Of a DNA stretch of 64,000 nucleotides, positions 45,434-54,714 are shown in pieces. The position numbers and the translations under genes are program-made. The notes under the pieces were generated by a model. The model ran no database searches. It worked only from the letters and a program-made list of their open reading frames with translations, and had not been told where the DNA came from. The stretch comes from Oxalicibacterium faecigallinarum. Lineage in GTDB: Bacteria > Pseudomonadota > Gammaproteobacteria > Burkholderiales > Burkholderiaceae_D. Within the stretch, counting starts at the first letter, position 1, and each line of letters starts with the position of its first letter. The stretch covers positions 278,624 through 342,623 of the forward strand of contig NZ_BMDI01000003.1 of the NCBI RefSeq assembly GCF_014635705.1. The letters run 5' to 3'.

Positions 45434-48208
45434 GTGAACGGGTTGTTGCCCAACGAAACACGCTCGACCTGCTGCTATTGCGGCGTGGGTTGTGGCGTGC
45501 TGATCCAGACCGATGGGGAGCAGGTTGTCGGTGTGCGCGGTGATCCTGATCATCCTGCCAATTTCGGCAGGCTGTGCACCAAGGGCAGTACGCTGCATCT
45601 GACGGCCAGCCCGACCTTGCAATCGCAGGCACGCGCACTGCATCCCGAGATGCGACTGGCACGCGGCGATGCCCGCGAGCGGCAAAGCTGGGACACCACG
45701 CTCGACTATCTCACGCATAAATTTGCTGCGACGATACGCCAGCATGGCCCGGATAGCGTGGCGTTTTATCTGTCCGGCCAGTTGCTGACCGAGGACTACT
45801 ATGTCTTCAACAAGCTGGCGAAGGGGCTGATCGGTACCAACAATGTGGATACCAATTCACGTCTGTGCATGTCGAGCGCAGTATCCGGCTACAAGCAGAC
45901 CTTGGGTGCGGATGCGCCACCCGCCTGTTATGAAGATATCGATCAGGCACAAGTCATTTTCATCGTCGGTTCCAATACAGCGTATGCCCACCCGATCATT
46001 TATCGTCGTATTGAAGATGCACGCAAGAACAATCCTGATCTGAAAATCATCGTCGCCGATCCGCGTCGCACGGATACGGCACGCGAGGCGGATCTGTTTC
46101 TCCCTATCTTGCCAGGCACTGACGTCGCCTTGTTCAATGGCATGTTGCACATCTGCCTGTGGGAAGACTTGATCGATCCTGCCTTTATCGATGCGCATAC
46201 GGAAGGGTATGCCGAACTAAAGGCAACGGTGCGTGATTACACGCCCAAGTTCGTGGCGCAAACCTGCAGCATTAATGAGAGCGATCTGGTGCAGGCGGCG
46301 CGCTGGTTTGGTTCATCGCCTGCATCATTGTCGATGTACTGTCAGGGCTTGAATCAGTCGTCGTCTGGCACAGCAAAAAATGCAGCGCTCATCAATCTGC
46401 ATCTGGCTACGCATCAGATTGGCAAACCCGGTGCAGGTCCGTTCTCATTGACGGGCCAGCCCAATGCAATGGGCGGACGCGAAGTTGGTGGCCTCGCGAC
46501 CATGTTGTCCGCACATCGCGATCTGGATAATCCAACGCATCGTGCCGAGATCGCTGCATTGTGGGGTGTTGACGAGATACCGGCCAAACCGGGCAAGAGT
46601 GCAGTCGAAATGTTCGAAGCCGTGCGTGCCGGCGAGATCAAGCTGCTCTGGATCGTCTGTACCAATCCTGCGCAATCCATGCCGGAACAGACACTGATCC
46701 GCGAAGCCTTGAGCAAAGCGGAGCTGGTCATCGTGCAGGAGGCCTATCGCACAACGGCGACCTGTGACTATGCCGATGTGTTGCTACCGGCAACTACCTG
46801 GAGTGAGAAAGAGGGCACGGTAACCAACTCCGAGCGTCGCATCACGCGTGTTCTTCCTGCCGTCGCAAAACCGGCAGAAGCACGTCACGATTGGGAAATT
46901 GCCATCGACTTTGCACGTCGCCTTGAAGTGTTGATGGGAAAAACGAAGACCCTGTTTTCTTACACAGGCACGGAGTCGATCTGGAACGAACATCGCGAAT
47001 CCACGCGAGACCGCGATCTGGATATCACGGGCTTGTCGTACGCAATTCTCGAAAAGCAGGGGCCGCAGCAATGGCCGTTTCCGCAAGGCGCGTCCGTTGG
47101 CAAGGCCCGCTTGTATGAAGATGGCATCTTCCCGACGGCGAGCGGCAAGGCGCGTTTCGTCAATACGGTGTTCAAGCCGGTCGCTGATCGGGTCGATGCA
47201 CGTTTCCCCTTTCATCTGACCACGGGACGCTTGCGCGACCAATGGCATGGCATGAGTCGTACGGGTACGGTGGCACAGTTGTTTTCGCATGCGTCCGAAC
47301 CCGGTCTGGTGATGTCGCAAATCGATGCCGATCGCCGCATGTTGAAGCAGGGTGATCTGGTACATGTAACGAGCAAGCATGGCTCGCAGATTCTGCCCCT
47401 GCTGATTGGTGACGACATGCGTGCCGGCCAGACCTTCATCGGCATGCATTGGGGGGAGGAGTACGTTTCAGGGCGTGGTCACGAGGGCGAGGGAACACAT
47501 GGCGTGAATGCATTGATGTCACCCGCTTTCGATCCCAGCTCGAAGCAGCCGGAACTCAAGCATGCCGCGATCAAGGTTCTGAAGGCGGAACTGCCGTGGC
47601 GCTTTGTCGTCTTTGGCTGGGTGGATGCATCGCATGCCTTGCAGCTGCAGTCTGCCTTGCGCCCGTTCATGCGCGAGTTTGCCTATGCTTCCTGTACGCT
47701 GTTTGGCCGCGACAAGGTAGGCGTTTTGTTTCGGGCTGCGGACGATTATGCTGCCAGTGCGGAGTTGATGGCGGAAATCGAAAGCCGATTCGGTATCGAT
47801 GGTGAGCAAGTGCTGCGATACGACGATCATCGGCGCGGTAATGCGCGCCATATCCTGATTGAAGACGGCAAGCTGAAAGCGGTTGCGCTTGCCGGTGATG
47901 CTGCAGCGGAGCGCTGGTTGAAAGATTATCTGGAAGCTGAGCAGCCCGTTGCTGCCTTGGGGCGTTTGCTTTTGATGCCATCAGCGCAGCCGCCGCAAGC
48001 GTTCAAGCCACGCGGGCGCATTGTGTGCAATTGCTTCAATGTTGCAGAAACGGAAATCAGTGAGGCTCTGGATGCCTGTGCGGCAAATGAAAATGCCGTC
48101 CTCACGCAATTGCAAGACAGGCTCCGCTGCGGTACCAACTGCGGTTCGTGCGTGCCCGAACTGAAAAAAATCATTCTGGCGCATCAGGATACCGCCAGAG
48201 CGGCCTGA
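45434..48208 (+). CDS. nasA: assimilatory nitrate reductase catalytic subunit NasA
   Basis: 924 residues. Molybdopterin-dependent reduction of nitrate to nitrite in the cytosol. The N-terminal [4Fe-4S] site is TCCYCGVGCGVLI. Molybdopterin-guanine-dinucleotide domains follow: DTNSRLCMSSAVSGYK, VGSNTAYAHPII, GPFSLTGQPNAMGGREVGG and VLLPATTWSEKEGTVTNSERR. The C-terminal BFD-like [2Fe-2S] domain is VCNCFNVAETEI with CGTNCGSCVPELKK. No Tat signal. I start at GTG 45434, 6 nt after GGAG. No separate NasB/NasC reductase gene is present, so the electron donor is not evident. Confidence 0.95.
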   Translation: MNGLLPNETRSTCCYCGVGCGVLIQTDGEQVVGVRGDPDHPANFGRLCTKGSTLHLTASPTLQSQARALHPEMRLARGDARERQSWDTTLDYLTHKFAATIRQHGPDSVAFYLSGQLLTEDYYVFNKLAKGLIGTNNVDTNSRLCMSSAVSGYKQTLGADAPPACYEDIDQAQVIFIVGSNTAYAHPIIYRRIEDARKNNPDLKIIVADPRRTDTAREADLFLPILPGTDVALFNGMLHICLWEDLIDPAFIDAHTEGYAELKATVRDYTPKFVAQTCSINESDLVQAARWFGSSPASLSMYCQGLNQSSSGTAKNAALINLHLATHQIGKPGAGPFSLTGQPNAMGGREVGGLATMLSAHRDLDNPTHRAEIAALWGVDEIPAKPGKSAVEMFEAVRAGEIKLLWIVCTNPAQSMPEQTLIREALSKAELVIVQEAYRTTATCDYADVLLPATTWSEKEGTVTNSERRITRVLPAVAKPAEARHDWEIAIDFARRLEVLMGKTKTLFSYTGTESIWNEHRESTRDRDLDITGLSYAILEKQGPQQWPFPQGASVGKARLYEDGIFPTASGKARFVNTVFKPVADRVDARFPFHLTTGRLRDQWHGMSRTGTVAQLFSHASEPGLVMSQIDADRRMLKQGDLVHVTSKHGSQILPLLIGDDMRAGQTFIGMHWGEEYVSGRGHEGEGTHGVNALMSPAFDPSSKQPELKHAAIKVLKAELPWRFVVFGWVDASHALQLQSALRPFMREFAYASCTLFGRDKVGVLFRAADDYAASAELMAEIESRFGIDGEQVLRYDDHRRGNARHILIEDGKLKAVALAGDAAAERWLKDYLEAEQPVAALGRLLLMPSAQPPQAFKPRGRIVCNCFNVAETEISEALDACAANENAVLTQLQDRLRCGTNCGSCVPELKKIILAHQDTARAA

Positions 48209-48248
48209 ACTTATGTTTCGCTGATACGCCTTCGGTATACTTTGCCTC

Positions 48249-49247
48249 ATGTCTGAATCCAATACCAAAGAACCACTCGCTACCGCCCGTTTCATCAAGG
48301 AAATCGGCCGTGGCGTCAAAGGTGCGCGTAGTCTGTCGCGTGATGATGCACAACTGCTCTACAGCGCCATGCTGGATGGCCGTGTTTCCGATCTGGAAAT
48401 GGGCGGCATCATGCTTGCCATGCGCATTAAGGGCGAATCGGTTGATGAGATCGCCGGCTTTATCGATGCAGCCGAGGCGTCTTTTCCACCCTTGATCGCG
48501 CCTGCGGGCGACTATGCGCCGATTGTCGTGCCCAGTTATAACGGCGCGCGCCAACTGCCAAATCTGTTGCCGTTGATGGCGATTCTGCTGGCTCGTGCCG
48601 GTGCGCCGGTTTTCATTCATGGTGTAACCAGCGATCCAGGGCGTGTGACGTCTGCTGAAATTCTCAAGGAACTGGGTTATCCGATATCGCATACCGCGGA
48701 TGAGGCTTACGCACAGTTTGCGCGACAGGCACCAGTACTGATGCCGATCGAATCACTGGCACCACGCCTGCATCGCCTGCTCGCCATGCGTCGCATTCTG
48801 GGTTTGCGTAACTCGACACATACGCTGGTCAAGATCATGCAGCCATTTGCGCAACCGGCCTTGCGCTTGACGTCGTACACGCATCCGGAATATCTGACCA
48901 TGCTGACTGATTATTTCTCGAAGGCGGCGCCGCCGGAACGTGGCGAGGTCTTTCTGATGCGTGGCACGGAAGGTGAGACAGTGGCGAACGCCAAGCGCGC
49001 GCAGCAGATTACCTGGATACACGATGGCGAATGCACCGTTCTGGTCCAGAAGCAGGAGCCGGTAGATGACATGCCGCCGTTGCCTGCCGATCGCGATGCT
49101 GCAACGACTGCGCAATGGATTGCTGCTGCGTTGCGCGGCGAAGAACCTGTTCCTGTTTCTATCCTTGAGCAGGTGGAACATTGTTTGCATGTAGCGAAAG
49201 AACTGAAACGCAAAGGTGCGGGTGAACATCATGAAGCAGCAAGGTAA
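48249..49247 (+). CDS. ybiB: DNA-binding protein YbiB (TrpD2 family)
   Basis: 332 residues of the nucleoside-phosphorylase/anthranilate phosphoribosyltransferase fold. SRDDAQLLYSAMLDGRVSDL and GGIMLAMRIKGESVDEIAGF form the helical N-terminal domain. IVVPSYNGARQLPNLLPLM replaces the TrpD substrate motif. E. coli YbiB binds nucleic acid rather than acting as an enzyme, and the family is SOS-linked there. Placement between nasA and cobA is common in betaproteobacteria. A TATACT 8 bp before the ATG and no ribosome site suggest possible leaderless initiation. Confidence 0.9.
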   Translation: MSESNTKEPLATARFIKEIGRGVKGARSLSRDDAQLLYSAMLDGRVSDLEMGGIMLAMRIKGESVDEIAGFIDAAEASFPPLIAPAGDYAPIVVPSYNGARQLPNLLPLMAILLARAGAPVFIHGVTSDPGRVTSAEILKELGYPISHTADEAYAQFARQAPVLMPIESLAPRLHRLLAMRRILGLRNSTHTLVKIMQPFAQPALRLTSYTHPEYLTMLTDYFSKAAPPERGEVFLMRGTEGETVANAKRAQQITWIHDGECTVLVQKQEPVDDMPPLPADRDAATTAQWIAAALRGEEPVPVSILEQVEHCLHVAKELKRKGAGEHHEAAR

Positions 49248-50013
49248 GGTTTTTCTCGTTGGTGCGGGGCCGGGTGATCCGGAGTTGTTGACTTTGAAAG
49301 CAGTCAAGGCGATTGCCGCTGGCGATGTGATTTTGATCGATGATCTGGTCAATCCTGCCGTGCTCGAACATGCGCGCCCGAATGCGCGTGTCGTGCCGGT
49401 TGGCAAACGCGGTGGCTGCAAACAGACGCCGCAGGAATTTATCGAACGACTGATGTTGTCCGAGGCACAGGCTGATCAATGCGTGGTGCGTCTGAAGGGT
49501 GGCGATCCGTTTATCTTTGGTCGCGGCGGTGAGGAGCGTGAACACTTGCAGGCAGCCGGCATTACCGTGGAAGTAGTCAATGGCATCAGCAGCGGGCTGG
49601 CGGCGCCGGCTTCCATTGGGATTCCATTGACGCATCGTGACTGGACACAGGGTGCGGTTTTCATCACCGGGCACGGCAAGACACCGGAAGCCAATCCGGA
49701 TTGGAGTGCGCTCGCCAAGCTCAATCTGACGCTGGTGATTTACATGGGCGTGGCACGTTGCGCAGAGATTCAATCGGCGTTGCTTGCAGGCGGCAAGGAT
49801 GGTGCTACACCGGTTGCCGTGATCCAGTCTGCAACCGGTGCGCAGCAGGCGCAACTGATCACGAGTCTTGCGGATCTGTCACACGATCTCGCAGCATCTG
49901 GTATTGGTAGTCCTGCCATTATTGTCATTGGTGATGTCGTGCGTTGTGCCGATCAGTTCGATGCACATGCATGCCAGGAACAATCTTCTCTGCAGGCACG
50001 GCACAGCGCCTGA
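49231..50013 (+). CDS. cobA: uroporphyrinogen-III C-methyltransferase CobA
   Basis: 260 residues. Methylates uroporphyrinogen III twice to precorrin-2, the start of siroheme (and cobalamin) synthesis. KVFLVGAGPGDPELLTLKAV is the SAM-binding loop. VVRLKGGDPFIFGRGGEE, EVVNGISSGLAAPASIGIPLTHR and VIYMGVARCAEI follow in the order of SUMT enzymes. It lacks the CysG dehydrogenase/ferrochelatase domain, so that step is encoded elsewhere. The ATG at 49231 overlaps the end of ybiB by 17 bp. It serves NirB. Confidence 0.95.
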   Translation: MKQQGKVFLVGAGPGDPELLTLKAVKAIAAGDVILIDDLVNPAVLEHARPNARVVPVGKRGGCKQTPQEFIERLMLSEAQADQCVVRLKGGDPFIFGRGGEEREHLQAAGITVEVVNGISSGLAAPASIGIPLTHRDWTQGAVFITGHGKTPEANPDWSALAKLNLTLVIYMGVARCAEIQSALLAGGKDGATPVAVIQSATGAQQAQLITSLADLSHDLAASGIGSPAIIVIGDVVRCADQFDAHACQEQSSLQARHSA

Positions 50014-50081
50014 CGACATTGAGCTGCCCATACTGGTCGGGCACCAGTACAATCACGGCTTGATTATTTTTCTGGCAAGCC

Positions 50082-51278
50082 ATGACAAAACAGGTTGATG
50101 TGGTCGTGATCGGCGCGGGCGCGGCCGGCATGATGTGTGCGGCGGTGGCGGGTCAGCGCGGCCGCAAGGTCATGTTGATTGATCATGCATCCCGACTGGC
50201 AGAAAAAATCCGTATCTCCGGCGGTGGTCGCTGTAACTTCACCAATGTAGACACGACGCCGCAAAACTTCCTTTCGCAAAATCCTCACTTCTGTAAAAGT
50301 GCCTTGTCGCGTTTCACGCCGCAGGATTTTCTGGCATTGATGAAGCGTTATCGGATTGCCTATCACGAGAAACACAAAGGCCAGCTGTTTTGTGACAACT
50401 CGGCGGAAGACATCATCGCCATGCTCAAGGCAGAGTGCGGGATTGGCAATGTGGAATGGCGCATGCCTTGCGGTGTGCAATCGCTTGCCAAACAGGGTGA
50501 TCAGTTCCTGATGGAGACGGATATGGGAACGGTACAAGCGAGTAGCGTGGTAGTAGCCACCGGCGGTTTGTCCATCCCCAAAATTGGCGCCACGGATTTT
50601 GCTTACCGCGTGGCAAGGCAGTTTGAGTTAAAGATCGTTGAGCCACGGCCCGCGCTGGTGCCACTGACATTCGACGCCAAGGCATGGCAGCCTTTTGTTG
50701 CGCTGGCCGGTGTTGCCTTGCCGGTTGAGGTGGAAACGGGTGCCAAGAAGACCCGCGGCTGGTTCAAGGAAGATTTGCTGTTTACGCACCGTGGCCTGTC
50801 CGGTCCGGCCATTCTGCAGATATCGAGTTACTGGCAACCCGGGACGCCACTGACGATCAATCTGGTGCCGGACATGGATATCGCGCAAACGCTGATCGAT
50901 GGCAAATCGACGCTGAAGAAAAATCTCGGCAATTTGCTGGCGCAGTGGTTGCCGTCACGCCTTGCAGACGAATGGTTGCGTATCAATGGCTTTGTCGCAG
51001 ACGCACGCATTGCCGATATGCCGGACAAGGAATTGAGACGACTGGGCACCTCACTCAACCAGTGGGCGATCGTGCCGGATGGAACGGAAGGCTACCGCAA
51101 GGCGGAAGTCACACTCGGCGGTGTCGATACGCGCGAGCTGTCGCAGCAGACCATGATGGTCAACAAGGTGCCGGGCCTGCATTTTGTCGGAGAGGCTATC
51201 GATGTCACAGGATGGCTGGGCGGCTACAATTTCCAATGGGCCTGGGCGTCCGGTGTGGCCGCAGGGCAAGCGGTGTAA
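50082..51278 (+). CDS. HI0933/BaiN-family flavoprotein (NAD(P)/FAD-dependent oxidoreductase)
   Basis: 398 residues. N-terminal Rossmann motif VVVIGAGAAGMMCAAVAG, then the family signature IRISGGGRCNFTN. WFKEDLLFTHRGLSGPAILQ is near residue 225, and the C-terminus GLHFVGEAIDVTGWLGGYNF, then QWAWASG binds FAD. Members of this family (YhiN, BaiN) are flavoproteins of mostly unknown substrate. No operon link beyond the shared strand with cobA (68-bp gap). Confidence 0.92.
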   Translation: MTKQVDVVVIGAGAAGMMCAAVAGQRGRKVMLIDHASRLAEKIRISGGGRCNFTNVDTTPQNFLSQNPHFCKSALSRFTPQDFLALMKRYRIAYHEKHKGQLFCDNSAEDIIAMLKAECGIGNVEWRMPCGVQSLAKQGDQFLMETDMGTVQASSVVVATGGLSIPKIGATDFAYRVARQFELKIVEPRPALVPLTFDAKAWQPFVALAGVALPVEVETGAKKTRGWFKEDLLFTHRGLSGPAILQISSYWQPGTPLTINLVPDMDIAQTLIDGKSTLKKNLGNLLAQWLPSRLADEWLRINGFVADARIADMPDKELRRLGTSLNQWAIVPDGTEGYRKAEVTLGGVDTRELSQQTMMVNKVPGLHFVGEAIDVTGWLGGYNFQWAWASGVAAGQAV

Positions 51279-51341
51279 CGTAGAGCGTCTTTCGCATGGT
51301 CATTATTCATTCCTGCTTCAATCTATTTACGAGGACTTGAT

Positions 51342-51737
51342 ATGAGTGATTTATCTCCCAGCATCATTTCGCATGTTTCGATTGGCACCAATCAGTTTGA
51401 GCGCGCACGTGCGTTTTATGACGTCGTACTGGCAACCTTGTCGATCAGGGTCGTCATGGAACATCCGGGCGCAGTTGCGTATGGACGGCAGTTTCCCGAA
51501 TTCTGGTTGCAGGTGCCGCATGACGGCAAGGTTGCATCGGTGGGCAACGGCTTTCATCTGGGCTTTATTGCCCATAGCAAAGCAGAGGTCGATGCGTTTC
51601 ACCAGGCTGCACTGGCGTCGGGTGGCATGAGTGACGGTGCGCCAGGCCCGCGTCCGCATTATGGCGAGCCGTACTATGGTTGTTTCGTGCGGGATTTGGA
51701 TGGGAACAAGATTGAAGCGACATTCTGGGATGCCTGA
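51342..51737 (+). CDS. VOC superfamily protein (glyoxalase-like)
   Basis: 131 residues. ISHVSIGTNQFERARAFYD opens the first module, GFHLGFIAHSKAEVDAFHQA the second, and GCFVRDLDGNKIEATFWD ends it with the metal-binding Glu in place. The first His in ISHVSI and the closing Glu support a metal-dependent enzyme. Many close relatives are annotated as lactoylglutathione lyase-like, but the substrate is unknown. GAGGA lies 11 nt before the ATG. Confidence 0.88.
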   Translation: MSDLSPSIISHVSIGTNQFERARAFYDVVLATLSIRVVMEHPGAVAYGRQFPEFWLQVPHDGKVASVGNGFHLGFIAHSKAEVDAFHQAALASGGMSDGAPGPRPHYGEPYYGCFVRDLDGNKIEATFWDA

Positions 51738-51828
51738 GCGCGCAGAGCACTGTTGTCATTTTGAAATGTTGTGACGTATCTGAAACGTTTGGTAAATAAA
51801 GAGGCTTCCATTTGTTGATTGAGAGTGC

Positions 51829-51834
51829 TATACT
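51829..51834 (+). promoter_or_regulatory. -10 element of rpsU
   Basis: TATACT, 37 bp before the rpsU ATG. The -35 region (TTCCAT at about 17 bp) is weak. Confidence 0.45.
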
Positions 51835-51871
51835 TTTCGACTCTCTACCAACATTGCTTTAGTTAGTTCAC

Positions 51872-52084
51872 ATGACCACTATTCGCGTTAAAGAAAACGA
51901 GCCGTTCGAAGTTGCTATGCGTCGCTTCAAGCGCACCATTGAAAAAACCGGTCTGTTGACCGATTTGCGTGCGCGCGAATTCTACGAAAAGCCAACTGCC
52001 GAGCGCAAACGCAAGCTGGCCGCTGCCGTGAAACGCCACTACAAGCGTATCCGCAGCCAGCAGTTGCCTAAAAAACTGTACTGA
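51872..52084 (+). CDS. rpsU: 30S ribosomal protein S21
   Basis: 70 residues, the standard S21 length. [20 protein letters not shown], then [23 protein letters not shown], and a basic C-terminus. S21 helps the 30S subunit in initiation at the Shine-Dalgarno helix. As is common for rpsU, its own start lacks an obvious Shine-Dalgarno (TTAGTTCAC before the ATG). First gene of the rpsU-yqeY-dnaG-rpoD cluster. Confidence 0.97.
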   Translation: MTTIRVKENEPFEVAMRRFKRTIEKTGLLTDLRAREFYEKPTAERKRKLAAAVKRHYKRIRSQQLPKKLY

Positions 52085-52138
52085 TTTCCGTACTGGCGGT
52101 GCGCGCTTTCAGGTGCGCCAGTCAGGGAAATTGGTAGC

Positions 52139-52174
52139 AAACCCGCTCCGGTGTTGGTCCGCAGCGGGTTTTGG
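52139..52174 (+). terminator. terminator/attenuator after rpsU
   Basis: AAACCCGCT/AGCGGGTTT stem (52139-52147, 52163-52171) followed by TTTT. A second hairpin, ACTGGCG/CGCCAGT, lies just upstream (52091-52121). Partial termination here would set the rpsU to dnaG ratio. Confidence 0.78.
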
Positions 52175-52214
52175 CATTTTAATGATCAAAAAATAAAATG
52201 AGCGGAGTGTGAAG

Positions 52215-52664
52215 ATGGGTCTCAAGGAACAGATCACCGAAGACATGAAAGCCGCAATGCGCGCGAAGGACTCTGGCAAGCTGAGTGCAATTCGCCTGAT
52301 CACGGCAGCGATCAAGCAGAAGGAAGTTGATGAGCGCGTTGAACTCGATGATGCGCAAGTGCAAGCCATCATTGAAAAAATGATCAAGCAGCGCAAGGAT
52401 TCCATCTCGCAATTCGAGGCCGGTGGTCGTCAGGATCTGGTTGAAATCGAACAGGCCGAACTGGCCGTGTTGAGTGCCTACATGCCGGCAGCCTTGTCGG
52501 ATGCGGAAGTGCAGGCGGAAGTGGCTGCTGCTGTGGCAGCAACCGGTGCTGCTGGCCCGCAGGACATGGGCAAGGTAATGGGCATTTTGAAGGCCAAGCT
52601 GGCTGGTCGGGCTGATATGACCGCTGTTTCCGGATTGGTAAAAGCCGCTTTGACCAAGGCTTGA
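52215..52664 (+). CDS. GatB/YqeY domain protein
   Basis: 149 residues. GLKEQITEDMKAAMRAKDSG, then KLSAIRLITAAIKQKEVDE and ISQFEAGGRQDLVEIEQAEL with YMPAALSDAE, the YqeY pattern. It resembles the C-terminal tail of GatB, which binds tRNA. Its own role is unclear. GGAG precedes the ATG at 52215; a GTG two codons earlier is rejected. Constant neighbour of rpsU and dnaG. Confidence 0.94.
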   Translation: MGLKEQITEDMKAAMRAKDSGKLSAIRLITAAIKQKEVDERVELDDAQVQAIIEKMIKQRKDSISQFEAGGRQDLVEIEQAELAVLSAYMPAALSDAEVQAEVAAAVAATGAAGPQDMGKVMGILKAKLAGRADMTAVSGLVKAALTKA

Positions 52665-52694
52665 TCGGCGCTTGCCGATCTCTTCTGTTGCGAC

Positions 52695-54503
52695 GTGATT
52701 CCACAGTCGTTTATCCAGGATCTGCTCAACCGCGTCGATATCGTCGATGTGGTGGGCAAGTACGTGCAGTTGAAGAAGGGCGGCGCCAACTACATGGGGT
52801 TGTGCCCGTTCCATAACGAAAAATCCCCCAGTTTTACGGTCAGTCCGACCAAGCAGTTTTATCACTGCTTCGGTTGTGGTGCGCACGGGACGGCAATCAG
52901 TTTTCTGATCGAGTATTCAGGCGTTGGGTTTGTCGACGCGGTCAAGGATCTCGCGCAAGGTGTTGGTATGACCGTGCCCGACAATGATGATCGTTTGCCG
53001 CCGGCACAGCGCGCAGAACAGCAGGCTAAGACGCTGGCGTTGTCCGAGGCAATGACGCTGGCATGCGATTACTACCGCAAGCAGTTACGACAGGATGAGC
53101 GCGCCAAAAACTATCTGAAAGGTCGCGGGTTGACCGGTGAAGTTGCTGCCCGTTACGGCATGGGTTTTGCGCCGGATAGCTGGGACGGGCTGCGCACGGT
53201 TTTTCCTGATTATGACGTCGAGGCCCTGGTCGAATCGGGTTTGGTAATTGATCGTTCGGACGAGGACGAAGGTGCACGGGGCGGACGCAAACGATATGAC
53301 CGTTTCCGTGATCGCATCATGTTCCCGATTCGCAATACCAAGGGGCAAGTCATCGGATTTGGTGGGCGTGTCCTCGACAAGGGCGAGCCCAAATACTTGA
53401 ATTCGCCGGAGACGCCGCTATTTCAAAAGGGAAGCGAACTGTATGGCCTGTTCGAGGCACGTCAGGCGATCCGTGATGCGGGTTATGTGCTGGTGACGGA
53501 AGGCTACATGGATGTGGTGGCGCTCGCACAGCTGGGCTTCCCGCAGGCAGTGGCAACGCTGGGAACCGCATGTACACCGATCCATGTGCAAAAACTGCTG
53601 CGTCAGACGGATCATGTGATTTTCAGTTTTGATGGCGACGGCGCTGGCCGTCGCGCGGCACGTCGTGCACTGGAAGCCAGTCTGCCGTTTGCAGGTGATA
53701 ACAAGACGATCAAGTTTCTGTTTTTGCCGAGTGAGCATGATCCGGATAGTTTCATCCGTGAACAAGGCGCGAATGCTTTTGAGAAGCAGGTGCAGGATGC
53801 GATGCCGCTGTCACAGTTCTTGCTCAAGGAAGCGGTCGGCGACAATGATTTGAATACGCCTGAAGGGCGTGCACGGGCGCAGTTCGATGCCAAACCGTTG
53901 TTGCAGGCTTTGCCGGCATCGGCGCTGCGATTGCAGATTGTGCGCGGCCTGGCGCAGATTACAGACAGCACGCCAGCCGAGATTGAAGCGTTGTTTGAAC
54001 TGGCGCAACCGGTAGCGCGCACACGTGTTGCGCCGCCGCGTGCAAAGCGTGCAGCGCCGATGGGACTGGAGCGTCAGATCATGCGTTTGCTGGTGGCGCA
54101 TCCGCTTCTGGTTGATGAATTTGATCCTGCTTCGCTGGATGCCGTGATGCAGCTGGCACCCGATCATGCCGACATGCTGGCGCAACTTGTTACCATGTGT
54201 CGCGAAATGGGTGAGGCCGCGCGTTTCGCCGTGCTCGCTGAAGCCCTGCGTGAGGTAAGCAGTGATTACGACGCGATAATTGCAGAAATCGCGGCAGACA
54301 CCGAGTCGGAAGCCGATGTCGTGCGTCTTGAATTGCGCGGTGCAATACGGCAAGTTCGGTTGCAATCCATCAAGGCGGAAATGGAGCAGGTCGCATCGGG
54401 CGGACTAAGCGATGAAGTGTCGAAAAACCGCTATCGGGAATTGATGATGTTGCAAGACCAGCTAAAGCGTCAGGCGCAGGCGGAAATCGTCGGCAGAGGC
54501 TGA
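52695..54503 (+). CDS. dnaG: DNA primase DnaG
   Basis: 602 residues from a GTG start. Makes RNA primers at the replication fork. The CHC2 zinc finger is LCPFHNEKSPSF with FYHCFGCGAHG (about 38-65). The Toprim core has LVTEGYMDVVALAQLG (about 270) and IFSFDGDGAGRRAARRAL (about 310). The C-terminal domain (about 450-602) contacts DnaB. The gene follows yqeY by 30 bp. A 7-bp hairpin (TTCCCCT/AGGGGAA) lies at the stop codon. Confidence 0.96.
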   Translation: MIPQSFIQDLLNRVDIVDVVGKYVQLKKGGANYMGLCPFHNEKSPSFTVSPTKQFYHCFGCGAHGTAISFLIEYSGVGFVDAVKDLAQGVGMTVPDNDDRLPPAQRAEQQAKTLALSEAMTLACDYYRKQLRQDERAKNYLKGRGLTGEVAARYGMGFAPDSWDGLRTVFPDYDVEALVESGLVIDRSDEDEGARGGRKRYDRFRDRIMFPIRNTKGQVIGFGGRVLDKGEPKYLNSPETPLFQKGSELYGLFEARQAIRDAGYVLVTEGYMDVVALAQLGFPQAVATLGTACTPIHVQKLLRQTDHVIFSFDGDGAGRRAARRALEASLPFAGDNKTIKFLFLPSEHDPDSFIREQGANAFEKQVQDAMPLSQFLLKEAVGDNDLNTPEGRARAQFDAKPLLQALPASALRLQIVRGLAQITDSTPAEIEALFELAQPVARTRVAPPRAKRAAPMGLERQIMRLLVAHPLLVDEFDPASLDAVMQLAPDHADMLAQLVTMCREMGEAARFAVLAEALREVSSDYDAIIAEIAADTESEADVVRLELRGAIRQVRLQSIKAEMEQVASGGLSDEVSKNRYRELMMLQDQLKRQAQAEIVGRG

Positions 54504-54539
54504 TTCCCCTCTTGTGTAAAGGGGAAAGTTGCCCCCATA

Positions 54540-54548
54540 TGTTATAAT
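54540..54548 (+). promoter_or_regulatory. extended -10 promoter of rpoD
   Basis: TGTTATAAT: a TGn extension plus perfect TATAAT, between dnaG and rpoD. An rpoD-proximal promoter within this cluster is known in other proteobacteria. It leaves an unusually long leader of about 160 nt. Confidence 0.65.
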
Positions 54549-54714
54549 GAAAGGCTTTCGATTCAACGCCTAGCAGAATGGCAACATCTGTGAAAAGGCG
54601 GGAATTGAAAAGAAAATCAACGAACTTGCGCGGCCATCGGCTGAAGTACCAGCGCAAACCTGCTCGCTGAACGGTGCAGTTTCGTCTCACGGGCACAACC
54701 TTGGCAGTGATCCA

